Shown: positions 1 to 8,681 of the stretch, piece by piece
Position numbering within the stretch: position 1 is the first letter of the stretch
Layout: the number at the start of each line of letters is the position of its first letter
From: Ammoniphilus sp. CFH 90114
GTDB taxonomy: Bacteria > Bacillota > Bacilli > Aneurinibacillales > RAOX-1
Length of the DNA: 64,000 nt
NCBI RefSeq assembly: GCF_004123195.1
Contig: NZ_SDLI01000008.1
Location: 61,116 to 125,115 of the forward strand
Reading direction: 5' to 3'
Notes under the pieces: generated by a model
Database searches by the model: none
Seen by the model: the letters and a program-made list of their open reading frames with translations, nothing else
What the model was told of the DNA's origin: nothing
Translations under genes and position numbers: made by a program

Positions 1-335
1 TTATCGACATAGCAAGGAAGACCAAGTAACACTTCTAATTCCTCTTTAAGGGATACATTCTTCCACCCTAAGTTTACAATTTCATAAATATAACCCTTCT
101 CTATATCAAGCAAAGCTGGTACACCAACCCCTACACCCTTCACCGTATCCAGAGAGATCTGAGCCTCAGAAACCAGCTGATGAATCATCTCTTGGAAAAC
201 TTCTAGTACATCCTTATAATGTCCTTGCGGGGTAGGTCTTTCTAATTCGCGAACAGACTGCCCGGTCTCGGTGCAAATCCCCATCTTGATGGAGGTGCCA
301 CCTAAATCAATACCAGCATAATACTTTTGGTCCAT
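1..335 (-). CDS. glcK: ROK-family glucokinase, N-terminal part (gene runs off the window)
   Basis: This is the first 111 codons of a ROK-family sugar kinase, which phosphorylates glucose (or a related sugar) with ATP in the cytoplasm. The start ATG at 335 has AAGGAG seven bases upstream. The opening reads as MDQKYYAGIDLGGTSIKMGI, and the DLGGTSIK stretch is the family's phosphate-binding loop. Codons remain open to base 1. The sugar-binding and CxCGxxGC zinc motifs of the family lie outside the window, so substrate cannot be judged. ROK repressors normally carry an N-terminal helix-turn-helix; none is present here, which favours an enzyme. Confidence 0.85.
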   Translation of the reverse strand, partial: MDQKYYAGIDLGGTSIKMGICTETGQSVRELERPTPQGHYKDVLEVFQEMIHQLVSEAQISLDTVKGVGVGVPALLDIEKGYIYEIVNLGWKNVSLKEELEVLLGLPCYVD

Positions 336-438
336 AGAAGACTCCTTGTCAAATGGACAAAAAATGTCCCTGCTTTACATTCTGCGTCCATAGTATATTG
401 TATATGAAACTCCAAAGATTGACAATGAACTTTTTGTA

Positions 439-1377
439 TTATTTTGACAAACGTTTTGTAAACAATAGGTTTTCCTTCCAATAGCCTGATTGAATGGAAT
501 TAATGGTAACACCGTTCTTCCCGTGTGTATGTACAAACTTTCCATCCCCTATGTATATTCCTGCATGTCCAACGATAGAGTTGGTCTGAAAACGGCCAGG
601 AATCTGGAAAAAAAGCATGTCCCCCGGCTTCATGTTTTCTGAACTCACCGGTATCCCCATAGCCGCTTGTGCTCTTGCCGTCCTTGGCAGCTCAATGCCA
701 AAACGGGAGTAGACATGCCGAGTAAAAGAAGAACAGTCAAATCGCTTCGATTGCGGATAAGGATCTGCCCCGAATTGATAGGGAACCCCTAGGTATCTTC
801 TTGCATAATGAACGAGCGAGGGTCGATGAAGCTCTGGCATTGATTTACCTGACATCCCCACTTGGCCCTGAACCTCTATTACGACTGGTGACCCATCCTC
901 TATTCTCTTATCATTCATAGGGGCAATCGTTAGGCATTGTCGTGCTTCACTCCAGGTTACGGATGTTCCCCAGAGCTCCTGTAAAGCATCAATGGTTATG
1001 TATGGTTTTTGTTTAAACGTTTGTGGTGCCATAGATAGGATCATATCTTGACCATTCGCCCATGCTTCCGTTTGCTTCATGCTCACTTGATAGATAACAT
1101 CCGTATACCCCATGCTAAACGTCTCATCCGTTACATCCCAGTGCGTCTGAAAGTCTAGCGATTGAGCAGCCTCTTCAAGGGGAATCCAAAGATGTCCAGC
1201 ATTGTCTTTTCGATATAGTATATCAGAAAACGTCGATTTCTCCCCTACCATGAGACTAGCTGCTGCAACGGTTTCTCTTTGAACTCCCATCTGATAAGGA
1301 TCTAACTTGGCACCGCAAGCTGTTAGTAACAACACAATGATCATGCACAAAATGTTCAATGAAGTTCGTTGAAACAA
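439..1377 (-). CDS. NlpC/P60-family cell-wall peptidase lipoprotein
   Basis: This is a predicted D,L-endopeptidase that cleaves peptidoglycan stem peptides outside the membrane. A lipoprotein signal ends at LLTAC (Cys21). Residues about 40-155 resemble a copper-amine-oxidase-N-like stalk domain, and residues about 185-310 form the NlpC/P60 domain. The nucleophile is Cys215 in FDCSSF, with His271 (VGHAGIYIG) and His283 as the remaining catalytic candidates. The start is TTG at 1377, preceded by GAGGTG at good spacing; there is no usable ATG. It lies downstream of cggR on the same strand, separated by a long hairpin, so co-transcription is possible but not shown. Confidence 0.85.
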   Translation of the reverse strand: MFQRTSLNILCMIIVLLLTACGAKLDPYQMGVQRETVAAASLMVGEKSTFSDILYRKDNAGHLWIPLEEAAQSLDFQTHWDVTDETFSMGYTDVIYQVSMKQTEAWANGQDMILSMAPQTFKQKPYITIDALQELWGTSVTWSEARQCLTIAPMNDKRIEDGSPVVIEVQGQVGMSGKSMPELHRPSLVHYARRYLGVPYQFGADPYPQSKRFDCSSFTRHVYSRFGIELPRTARAQAAMGIPVSSENMKPGDMLFFQIPGRFQTNSIVGHAGIYIGDGKFVHTHGKNGVTINSIQSGYWKENLLFTKRLSK

Positions 1378-1397
1378 AATGTTTCACCTCTGCTCAT

Positions 1398-1446
1398 AAG
1401 TGTTTACTTCCTTATATTGGAGAAAATTCCAAGGAAGTATTCACTT
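1398..1446 (-). terminator. Long interrupted hairpin between cggR and the NlpC gene
   Basis: An inverted repeat pairs AAGTG, CTTCCTT and TGGA with TCCA, AGGAAG and CACTT in nested order. There is no T-run on the minus strand, so it may be a processing or stability element rather than a simple terminator. Confidence 0.35.
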
Positions 1447-1473
1447 GTTTTGCAAAAGCGCTGAACCTCGACA

Positions 1474-2499
1474 CTAAGGGTTTAACTTTAATACGCCTTC
1501 TGCCGCTGCTTCATCTATAATTAGAATATCGATAAATCCTACTTTTGAGATAGCGTATATGGCTTCCGCCTTATTCACTCCCCCAGCCAATCCAATGACA
1601 TGTCTGGCCTTCTTCACATCCTCGAGCTGAAGACCCATCGTTTCCATACGGTAGATAATATTTCCTTGTTTGTTAAAATAATAACCAAAAGCCTCTCCCA
1701 CAGCTTCTCCGAGCTCTAGAACCTTCAGCACTTCACTAGGGGCATTACGCCGGATAGCCATCTCCACCGCTCTTCCTATACCGTGAACGACCACTTGCGA
1801 AGAGCGAATAAGTGAGAGCATCTCGCTGATGTAAGGGTCCGCCTGTAAAGACTGATAAGCCGAAGCACCAAGAAAATCGGAAATATGCAACATACGGTAT
1901 TGGGCTCCTAGCCTTTTCGCACAATTGGCCGCGATTTGGTTGGCTTGCAGCTCCACATTTTCCCCTAATCCACCACGTGCAGGGACAAACATGACATCAG
2001 GAAACTGACGTGAACTGCTCATCATCTCCGCCATCGTAGCAATTGTAGAGCCTCCCGTTACCGCAACGACATCACTCTCATGCAGAATAGATGTAAGGTG
2101 GTTGGCCGCAGCGCGGCCTAGCTCCTTCTTATCTACCTCCGATTCATGGGATTGACCAGGGACGACAATGACTCGTTTGACTTGGAGCACTCTTTGCAGC
2201 TCAGCTTCCATATCGGATAAACCGTACACATCTTTAATTAATCCTTCCAGAGTTTCAAGAATCTGTAGCCCTGTATCCGTTAGGAACATGCCTATGCTCT
2301 CTACATGCACAAGTCCTTGCTCCTTTAAAAAATCAACCTCTGCCCTTAAGATCCTTTCCGTCGTGTTTAACGAAGAGGCCAAACTGCGGCGGCCAATTGG
2401 CTGCTGCAGATAGATGTTCCTAAGAATGGAGAGGCGCTTTTGCATGACTTCAACTAAGTCTGGTACCAGCTTCAGCTGCAACGACAGAAACTCACGCAT
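1474..2499 (-). CDS. cggR: CggR, central glycolytic genes regulator (SorC/DeoR family)
   Basis: CggR represses lower-glycolysis genes and is released by fructose-1,6-bisphosphate. Residues about 15-75 form the winged helix-turn-helix (RRSLASSLNTTERILRAEV), and from about residue 90 the protein follows the SorC sugar-phosphate-binding domain (VVAVTGGSTIATMAEMM, ending in HVIGLAGG). Length is usual for the family. I prefer the ATG at 2499 because GAGGAG sits seven bases upstream; the ATG at 2505 is too close. In most Bacilli cggR is the first gene of cggR-gapA-pgk-tpi-pgm-eno. Here the next gene downstream encodes an unrelated cell-wall lipoprotein, so this cggR is detached from gapA. Confidence 0.88.
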   Translation of the reverse strand: MREFLSLQLKLVPDLVEVMQKRLSILRNIYLQQPIGRRSLASSLNTTERILRAEVDFLKEQGLVHVESIGMFLTDTGLQILETLEGLIKDVYGLSDMEAELQRVLQVKRVIVVPGQSHESEVDKKELGRAAANHLTSILHESDVVAVTGGSTIATMAEMMSSSRQFPDVMFVPARGGLGENVELQANQIAANCAKRLGAQYRMLHISDFLGASAYQSLQADPYISEMLSLIRSSQVVVHGIGRAVEMAIRRNAPSEVLKVLELGEAVGEAFGYYFNKQGNIIYRMETMGLQLEDVKKARHVIGLAGGVNKAEAIYAISKVGFIDILIIDEAAAEGVLKLNP

Positions 2500-2597
2500 A
2501 GCCATTCTCCTCTTTGGTAAATTTTATTCTTATTCCTTCCATTATAAAATGATGGGACGCTATTTACAACGAAGGACAAATTGAGTCCCTTTATTCT

Positions 2598-3287
2598 TTA
2601 TTTAATTTCCAGTAATTCTGATACCGTAACAAATTGATATCCATCTTGCTTTAAGTCGTGGATTAAAGAAACCAAGGCCTTCATGGATTCCTCTTGGTTC
2701 ACTCCTCCATCATGAAAAAGCAAAATATCCCCAGCACCTACTTGATTCTCAATACTTCCCGCTATTACTTCAGCCGTGCGATCCCGTTTCCAATCCTTAG
2801 GATCGACAGACCAGTGAATCAAGTCATATCCTGCATCAAACGTCGCCTTAAGCACAGCAGGAGTTACGACACCCCCTGGGGGGCGATAACACTTAGGTCG
2901 AAATCCGGTAGCTCCTAGGATCACTTTTTCCGCACGCTTAATTTGCTGATAAATTTCTGGTCTTTTTAATTTCTTGATATCAGGGTGGGAATAACCATGG
3001 TTTCCAATCTCATGGCCAGCTTTGTGAATCCACTGCAAAATATGTGGGGCCTTTTCCGCCTGTATCCCAAGAACAAAGAAAGTAGCCTTTACTCCTTCTA
3101 AGTTCAGAGTTTCTAATAATATGGGGGTATACTTTGGGTCCGGACCGTCATCGAAGGTGAGAGCTACTACTTTTTTCTCCGTGTCGATCTTTAGGATAGG
3201 CGTGGCCTGATCCGTACCTGCGTAGGCAATAGGAAGGGACGAAAAGAACAACAAGAGAAGAAACATGGATAACGCTCTATATCTCAT
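2598..3287 (-). CDS. Secreted polysaccharide deacetylase (NodB fold, CE4)
   Basis: This is a metal-dependent deacetylase of the carbohydrate esterase 4 family, acting on N-acetylated polymers such as peptidoglycan outside the cell. A signal peptide of about 23 residues ends near AYA-G. Motif 1 is TFDDGPD (Asp46 base, Asp47 metal). Motif 2 is HGYSHP, with His97 and His101 as metal ligands. Motif 3 is RPPGG, followed by WSVDPKDW and ILLFHDGG, so all five catalytic motifs are intact. The ATG at 3287 has GGAGGAAAG just upstream. The size matches PdaA/PdaB-like enzymes of spore formers, but substrate cannot be assigned from sequence alone. Confidence 0.88.
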   Translation of the reverse strand: MRYRALSMFLLLLFFSSLPIAYAGTDQATPILKIDTEKKVVALTFDDGPDPKYTPILLETLNLEGVKATFFVLGIQAEKAPHILQWIHKAGHEIGNHGYSHPDIKKLKRPEIYQQIKRAEKVILGATGFRPKCYRPPGGVVTPAVLKATFDAGYDLIHWSVDPKDWKRDRTAEVIAGSIENQVGAGDILLFHDGGVNQEESMKALVSLIHDLKQDGYQFVTVSELLEIK

Positions 3288-3396
3288 GGACTTTCCTCCT
3301 TTTACTCACTCTAAATTAGTATGATCCCGCAAAACAGGAATCATCCTTGGCATACAGTTTAAACTAAGACAGTGAGCGTGAGGAGGAGGATGTAAG

Positions 3397-4362
3397 TTGC
3401 GAGTTCGTTTAGGCTATGTTGCCTTATCTCTGGAAGTCAAGGACAGTTCCCCAAATAAGACGATCACTTGGAAAAACCTGCAGAAGGTCGACCCTAAGTA
3501 TTACATATCAAGACTGCGTATTTTATCTAAAGAAAATCTCAAAAATCAACTCCGGTTACTTCGTTATAATCTAGGTGAGGAGATTATGGTTTATCGATTC
3601 ACTTCAAAGCTGATTCCTTTAGCCACCCATGAAGCGGCTGCGGGCTGGAACTTCGCTGAAGATCTAGCCGAGGAGTTTGCCCAGATTGGAGAATTTGTCC
3701 GTAAGCATAAAATGCGGGTGGGTTTTCACCCTGATCATTTTGTAAATTTAAACAGTCCAAAGGAAGATATCGTGGAAAAATCGATTCAGGATTTACAATA
3801 TCACCTTCAACAATCTCAAGCGATGGGAATGGATGAAAAGATGAAGTTTAATATTCATATGGGAGGGGCTTATCAAGATAAGCAGAAGTCCCTTAAGCGG
3901 CTGATTGATAATTGGAGTCAGGTACCTGAGGTTATTCAGAAGAGACTGACCTTTGAAAATGATGATAAAACGTTTACTGCTCATGAAACCCTGGAAGCTT
4001 GCCAAGCACTGAACATTCCCATGGTCCTCGATATTCATCATCATCGATGCAACCATGAGCATCAGGATCTCTCCTCTATCCTGCCTGATATTTTTGCTAC
4101 GTGGAAGGACTCCGGTCTTCCTCCCAAGATCCATGTCTCTAGTCCAAGAGGGACGGAATCCTCTGCGGCTCTTCGAAGTCATGCCGATCTAGTCAATCTC
4201 CATGACCTACTTCCTTTTTTACAGCTGGCCAGCAAGCATACCGATGCGCTCGACGTTATGGTTGAGGCGAAAAATAAAGATCAAGCCTTAAAAGGGTTGA
4301 TGAACGAGCTTGTCGCGCAGGAAGGCATTGAGAAAATAACTGAAGCTTCTTTTGAGATCTAA
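3397..4362 (+). CDS. uvsE: UV damage endonuclease (UVDE family)
   Basis: This enzyme nicks DNA 5' of UV photoproducts and starts an alternative excision repair route, which is common in spore formers. The protein is a TIM barrel opening RLGYVALSLE, with metal-binding stretches FHPDHFV, NIHMGG, LTFENDD and VLDIHHHRCNHE, as is typical of UvsE; the C-terminal VEAKNK supplies the last acidic ligand. The start is TTG at 3397 with AGGAGGAGG eight bases upstream, so the non-ATG start is well supported. It stands alone, divergent from the deacetylase gene, and is followed by a hairpin. Confidence 0.9.
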   Translation: MRVRLGYVALSLEVKDSSPNKTITWKNLQKVDPKYYISRLRILSKENLKNQLRLLRYNLGEEIMVYRFTSKLIPLATHEAAAGWNFAEDLAEEFAQIGEFVRKHKMRVGFHPDHFVNLNSPKEDIVEKSIQDLQYHLQQSQAMGMDEKMKFNIHMGGAYQDKQKSLKRLIDNWSQVPEVIQKRLTFENDDKTFTAHETLEACQALNIPMVLDIHHHRCNHEHQDLSSILPDIFATWKDSGLPPKIHVSSPRGTESSAALRSHADLVNLHDLLPFLQLASKHTDALDVMVEAKNKDQALKGLMNELVAQEGIEKITEASFEI

Positions 4363-4370
4363 CGAATAAT

Positions 4371-4423
4371 AGCCTATGCCGTCTGAAAATCCATGAGGAA
4401 TTCTCGACAGGCATAGGCTTGTC
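4371..4423 (+). terminator. Hairpin after uvsE
   Basis: AGCCTATGCC (4371-4380) pairs with GGCATAGGCT (4410-4419), followed by a short T-rich tail. The loop is long (29 bases). Confidence 0.5.
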
Positions 4424-4473
4424 TTCAAATGTGGGAGTAATATTTGTGTAAAGTTTACCTTATCCATGCTGAT

Positions 4474-4896
4474 CTAAACAGTGACCGTACGAATCAAATT
4501 CTTCTTCGTCTTCGTAATACTTAATCCTTCCCAGATATCTGGTGTGTTTGCAATCACTTCTACTAATTCTCCCCTATCATCATACACGTAGATCACATTA
4601 TCACGGTCGAACTCGGTGTCACATTGCAAGCAATACCAGTGTTTCTCGGCCATAAGGTAATTCACTAGCTGTGTCTCTTGACATACGGGGCAGCTCTTCT
4701 GTTCTACCTTTCTCTTGCGATTATATCCTGTCTTGATCGTCTGTTTCTTCGGCAGGCTTAAGTTGAATTTAGAAAACCAAGCTCGCACGGTTTGTGGCGT
4801 GACATTCCACTTCTCGGAAATCCAATCCACAGTCTTGCCTGCACTCAAAAAACCTTTAAGCGTATCTTTATCCGGTGTAGTCTTAGTTCCTTTCAT
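4474..4896 (-). CDS. Hypothetical HTH plus zinc-ribbon protein
   Basis: I do not recognise a named family. Residues about 8-50 look like a helix-turn-helix of the resolvase/homeodomain-like kind (WISEKWNVTPQTVRAWFSKF). A zinc-ribbon follows, with CPVC at about residue 70 and CLQC about 24 residues later. The C-terminal third is a small beta-rich stretch with YVYDDRGELVEV. This combination suggests a small DNA-binding regulator. It has its own ATG, with GGAG about 12 bases upstream, and stands between uvsE and prfC without an obvious operon partner. Confidence 0.65.
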   Translation of the reverse strand: MKGTKTTPDKDTLKGFLSAGKTVDWISEKWNVTPQTVRAWFSKFNLSLPKKQTIKTGYNRKRKVEQKSCPVCQETQLVNYLMAEKHWYCLQCDTEFDRDNVIYVYDDRGELVEVIANTPDIWEGLSITKTKKNLIRTVTV

Positions 4897-5021
4897 TCTA
4901 TTTTTCGACTCCTTTTATATAAGAATACTCTAATTTTTAAACTTAAATATTTACTAATATGTATTAATACGAATTATCAAAGGAAGAAGTTTCGTTTTTT
5001 TTTAAAAAAAGTATAAAAAAA

Positions 5022-5054
5022 AGATGAGAAAGCACCCAGGCTCCCCTAGGTGCT
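5022..5054 (-). terminator. Rho-independent terminator of prfC
   Basis: On the minus strand AGCACCTAGG pairs with CCTGGGTGCT, and a run of eight T follows a short gap. Confidence 0.7.
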
Positions 5055-5060
5055 AGATCA

Positions 5061-6656
5061 CTACAGCTTAGATGGACTATCAACCAACCGGATATCGGGA
5101 TATTTTTCTTGAGCCCAGCGCAATCCGAATTCATTCTGAAATAGAGCAACAAATCGGTCTTGCTTATCTTTTACAATGACATTGGTTCCACTGACAAACT
5201 TGTTCACAACATCCTTTGGTCCATCGACCCAACGAGCCAATTCGTAGCCTAAGCGATGCAGTTGAATATCTACACCATACTCCGCTTTCATCCGATGCTC
5301 AAACACTTCATACTGTAGGACCCCAACTACGCCAAGGATCATCTCGTCGATCCCCGTCCCATGGGTTCTAAACACCTGGATAGCCCCTTCTTCCGTAAGC
5401 TGATCGACCCCTTTATGAAACTGCTTGTATTTCATAGCATCCTTAACCGTTACCTTAGAGAAATGCTCTGGAGCAAAGTGAGGCATCTCATCGAAGGTAA
5501 AGCTTTCTCCTACACACAAAGTGTCTCCAATTTGAAAGAGACCCGGATCATACAATCCAATAATATCTCCCGGATAAGCTTCCTCAATGATCTCACGCTC
5601 TTGAGCAAAAAATTGCTGAGGCTGAGATAATTTAATCGTTTTCCCTGTTCGTACGTGATTTACGGCCATTCCACGCTCGAAGTGACCCGAGCAGATGCGA
5701 AGGAACGCGATTCGATCACGGTGAGCTGGGTTCATGTTGGCTTGGATTTTAAATACATATCCTGAAAACTGAGCACGATTCGGCTCTACGGGACCTTTCT
5801 CACTTTTGCGTGGGCCTGGAGTTGGCGCTAAGGTTAGGAAATGATCCAAGAAGGTCTGAACCCCAAAGTTATTAATGGCACTTCCGAAATAAACAGGCGT
5901 TAATTCCCCTTTTTGAACTCGTTCCATATCGAAAGGATCTCCCGCTACATCTAGCAGTTCGATATCATCCATGACTTTTTGGTAAAGAGATTCGCCTAGA
6001 AGGTTAATCAGAGCATCTTTATTTCCATCAATGACTTCCACTTCATCTTTTTCATAGTAATGTCCATGCTTGTAGAGAACGACTTCGTTTTCGTTACGGT
6101 CATAGATTCCCTTGAAATCCTGACCCATGCCAATCGGCCAGTTCATCGGGCACGAACGGATGCCCAATACTTCTTCAAGTTCTTCTAACAAATCAAGAGG
6201 CTCGCGTCCCTCACGGTCCATCTTGTTCACAAACGTAAAGATCGGAATTCCTCTCATGCGACAAACGGCAAAGAGCTTTTTCGTCTGAGCCTCTACCCCT
6301 TTCGCCGCGTCAATCAACATCACGGCACAGTCGGCTGCTGTTAAGGTTCGGTACGTATCTTCACTGAAGTCTTGGTGACCTGGGGTATCAAGAATATTAA
6401 CTTTAATGTCCTTGTACGTAAATTGCATCGCACTGGATGTAACCGAGATTCCACGCTGCTTCTCAATTTCCATCCAGTCGGAAGTTGCAGTCTTCTGAGA
6501 TTTACGCCCCTTCACAGCACCTGCTAGCCGAATAGCTCCTCCAAAAAGTAAAAGTTTTTCCGTCAGGGTCGTTTTCCCTGCATCCGGGTGAGAAATAATC
6601 GCGAAAGTTCTTCGGCGATCGATCTCCGGTAGCAACCTTGAATTGGTAGTATTCAT
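5061..6656 (-). CDS. prfC: Peptide chain release factor 3 (RF3)
   Basis: RF3 is the GTPase that recycles RF1/RF2 from the ribosome after peptide release. All G motifs are visible: G1 SHPDAGKTT (residues 22-30), G2 RGISVT, G3 DTPGHQD and G4 NKMD. Length (531 aa) matches the bacterial family. The start is ATG at 6656, preceded by AAGGAG at ideal spacing; an upstream in-frame ATG at 6710 lacks a ribosome site. The sequence resembles RF3 rather than TetM-type ribosome-protection proteins because of KGRKSQKTATSDWM after G1. It is monocistronic with its own terminator. Confidence 0.93.
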   Translation of the reverse strand: MNTTNSRLLPEIDRRRTFAIISHPDAGKTTLTEKLLLFGGAIRLAGAVKGRKSQKTATSDWMEIEKQRGISVTSSAMQFTYKDIKVNILDTPGHQDFSEDTYRTLTAADCAVMLIDAAKGVEAQTKKLFAVCRMRGIPIFTFVNKMDREGREPLDLLEELEEVLGIRSCPMNWPIGMGQDFKGIYDRNENEVVLYKHGHYYEKDEVEVIDGNKDALINLLGESLYQKVMDDIELLDVAGDPFDMERVQKGELTPVYFGSAINNFGVQTFLDHFLTLAPTPGPRKSEKGPVEPNRAQFSGYVFKIQANMNPAHRDRIAFLRICSGHFERGMAVNHVRTGKTIKLSQPQQFFAQEREIIEEAYPGDIIGLYDPGLFQIGDTLCVGESFTFDEMPHFAPEHFSKVTVKDAMKYKQFHKGVDQLTEEGAIQVFRTHGTGIDEMILGVVGVLQYEVFEHRMKAEYGVDIQLHRLGYELARWVDGPKDVVNKFVSGTNVIVKDKQDRFVALFQNEFGLRWAQEKYPDIRLVDSPSKL

Positions 6657-6845
6657 TATAAAATCTCCTTGAGTGAGAATGAATTTTTTTAACAATATAC
6701 AACCATTCATTGTACATTTATGTTCCGGAGAAGTCTAGGGGTAAATCCTAGAGACTTTTTTTACTCTACATAAAAAAGGGTTGATTTCCCATTTAATTAT
6801 AATTATAATAGTTACAAATAAGAAATTATTTCACGAAGAAAGAAG

Positions 6846-8102
6846 ATGGCTTTTATGAGTAGAATTCTAAAAGATAGACGACTTTACAGCTTACTTACTG
6901 CTAATATCTTTTCCTCTATTGGGTCTGGTATTACCATGATTACGATTCCTTGGTTGTTGGTCAATCGAGAAGGTGGAGAGCAGCTCTTCGGCTATGCGGC
7001 GCTGAGTATGACTTTACTCTTGTTTTTCGCTTCTCCTTATATCGGGACGTTAATCGATCGTTTCCCACGTAAGCAGATGCTGCTCTTTAGTGAGATCTTT
7101 GGTTTTACCGTGATTGCTACCCTGGCTTTTTGGGGATTTTTCTCTGGGCACTTCGAAACCTGGCAATTGATCTCGATCTACGCAGCCGGCTCTTTATACT
7201 ATTCTTTACACTATCCTACTCAATTTGCTTTTACTCAGGAGATCTTTGAGAAGTCTCAATATCAATCACTTAATAGTGTCATGGAAATCCAAAACCAAAC
7301 CGCCTCCATGGTTGCCGGAGGGCTAGCTAGTTTACTTATTGATAAAATCAACTTATCGTATCTGCTCATGCTTGATGCTGCCACTTATATTATCGGTTAT
7401 TTCCTTATCCTCTCTATTCCTTATATTCAACACCAATCTGGGGCTGCTAGAGAGAAGTCTACCGTATGGAACAATATGAAGGAAGGGTTCCTCTATCTAA
7501 AGGATAAGCCCTTATTTACCCTCTTTTTCATCTGTTCGCTTATGCCGTTTATCGGAGTCATGGTGGGGAATTACTTATTTCCTGTTTATATCTCCAAGAT
7601 ACTTCAAGCGGATGCTAGTGTGATGGGCCTATCTGACATGGTTTATGCCATTGGAGCGGTTCTCGCAGGGTTTACCCTTCCTATCCTTATTAATAAATTA
7701 GGCTCCTATCGCGCTGTCGCCATTACGGTTGCCGTGTTCACGATAGGAACGCTTATTACTGCCTGGATCCCAGTGGTTAGTCTATTCCTTTTCCTCAAGA
7801 TTGCTTTAGGCTGGGGAAATGCAGGAGCTCGGGTGGCAAGGAATACCATTCTAATGGAAACTGTACCGAACCATCTGATTGGTCGGGTCAACAGCTTCTT
7901 CAATGCCGTAGGCATGGGACTACGAGTCTGCCTCATTGGTCTGTTCAGTCAGACCATTGTTTATACAGGTGCATCGGTTTCCTTATCTATTATGGGAATC
8001 GTCCTAGCCTTCGCTCTTTTTGGTGTACTATCGAGTCGCAGCCTGTTCACGGTTCAGAAAGCTGATCTCATACCTGCCACCAGCAAACCAACGGCCCTTT
8101 AA
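6846..8102 (+). CDS. MFS transporter (putative drug/solute exporter)
   Basis: This is an integral membrane transporter of the major facilitator superfamily with about 12 hydrophobic segments. The loop between segments 2 and 3 has the family signature around GTLIDRFPRKQ (residues about 64-74). Overall it resembles the MFS_3/enterobactin-exporter group, so efflux is likelier than uptake, but the substrate is unknown. Two in-frame ATGs (6846 and 6855) are possible and neither has a strong ribosome site. Its last 75 bases overlap the end of the convergent YdcF-type gene. Confidence 0.8.
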   Translation: MAFMSRILKDRRLYSLLTANIFSSIGSGITMITIPWLLVNREGGEQLFGYAALSMTLLLFFASPYIGTLIDRFPRKQMLLFSEIFGFTVIATLAFWGFFSGHFETWQLISIYAAGSLYYSLHYPTQFAFTQEIFEKSQYQSLNSVMEIQNQTASMVAGGLASLLIDKINLSYLLMLDAATYIIGYFLILSIPYIQHQSGAAREKSTVWNNMKEGFLYLKDKPLFTLFFICSLMPFIGVMVGNYLFPVYISKILQADASVMGLSDMVYAIGAVLAGFTLPILINKLGSYRAVAITVAVFTIGTLITAWIPVVSLFLFLKIALGWGNAGARVARNTILMETVPNHLIGRVNSFFNAVGMGLRVCLIGLFSQTIVYTGASVSLSIMGIVLAFALFGVLSSRSLFTVQKADLIPATSKPTAL

Positions 8103-8681
8103 GGTATATTCAGCAAGTGCCAAACACTCCCGAAGCGTATAATACACGACATTCAATGGAGTTAGCATGACCGGTTCGGCACTTGCTTTTATCCCTATAT
8201 CACGTGCCATCATTAGGGCTCGATACGTATGAAAACCGTGCGTAACGATAATAGACGACTTCAGTCCATGATTCTTCATCACGTCTTGACTAAATGTAAG
8301 ATTCTCCCACGTACTCGTAGAGCGATCTTCTATCAGTACATCTTCTTGAGGCACTCCCTGTTTTGCTAGGTAGTCCCTCATCACCTCAGCCTCAGAGTAT
8401 TCTCCCCGTCCTACCCCACCGGAAACAATGATTCGCGGGGCCATCCCATTCTGATATAGCTCGATCGCGACATCTAGTCGCTCTCTCATAGCAGGACTCG
8501 GTTTGCCATTCCAAACGGCAGCTCCAAGAACAATAAGACAATCGCTTTTAACGCCCTCAGATGTTTTCCACGTATTGACGATCTTCCAACTGGTATAACC
8601 AAAATAAGCAACCGATGCCAGCATGACTGCCAGCATCGGGAAGAGCCACTTTCTATTTTTTAAGAGGAATAATCTCATCAT
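8028..8681 (-). CDS. YdcF/SanA/ElyC-like membrane-anchored DUF218 protein
   Basis: This is a DUF218 protein, a family linked to cell-envelope maintenance. An N-terminal anchor (residues about 11-30) precedes the domain with DCLIVLGAAVW, RLDVAIELYQNG, IIVSGG, E..VMRDYL, EDRSTSTWENL and VTHGFHTYRA, which are the conserved family stretches. The start is uncertain among TTG 8684 and ATGs at 8681 and 8678; GAAGG lies just upstream. The gene starts inside the 3' end of the upstream sigma-cotranscribed gene (8653), implying translational coupling, and its own 3' end overlaps the MFS gene by 75 bases on the opposite strand. Confidence 0.8.
   Translation of the reverse strand: MMRLFLLKNRKWLFPMLAVMLASVAYFGYTSWKIVNTWKTSEGVKSDCLIVLGAAVWNGKPSPAMRERLDVAIELYQNGMAPRIIVSGGVGRGEYSEAEVMRDYLAKQGVPQEDVLIEDRSTSTWENLTFSQDVMKNHGLKSSIIVTHGFHTYRALMMARDIGIKASAEPVMLTPLNVVYYTLRECLALAEYTLKGRWFAGGRYEISFLNREQAATR

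Noticed and set aside
5061..6656. Tetracycline ribosome-protection protein
   Set aside because: The G-domain and length match RF3 rather than the roughly 640-residue TetM type.
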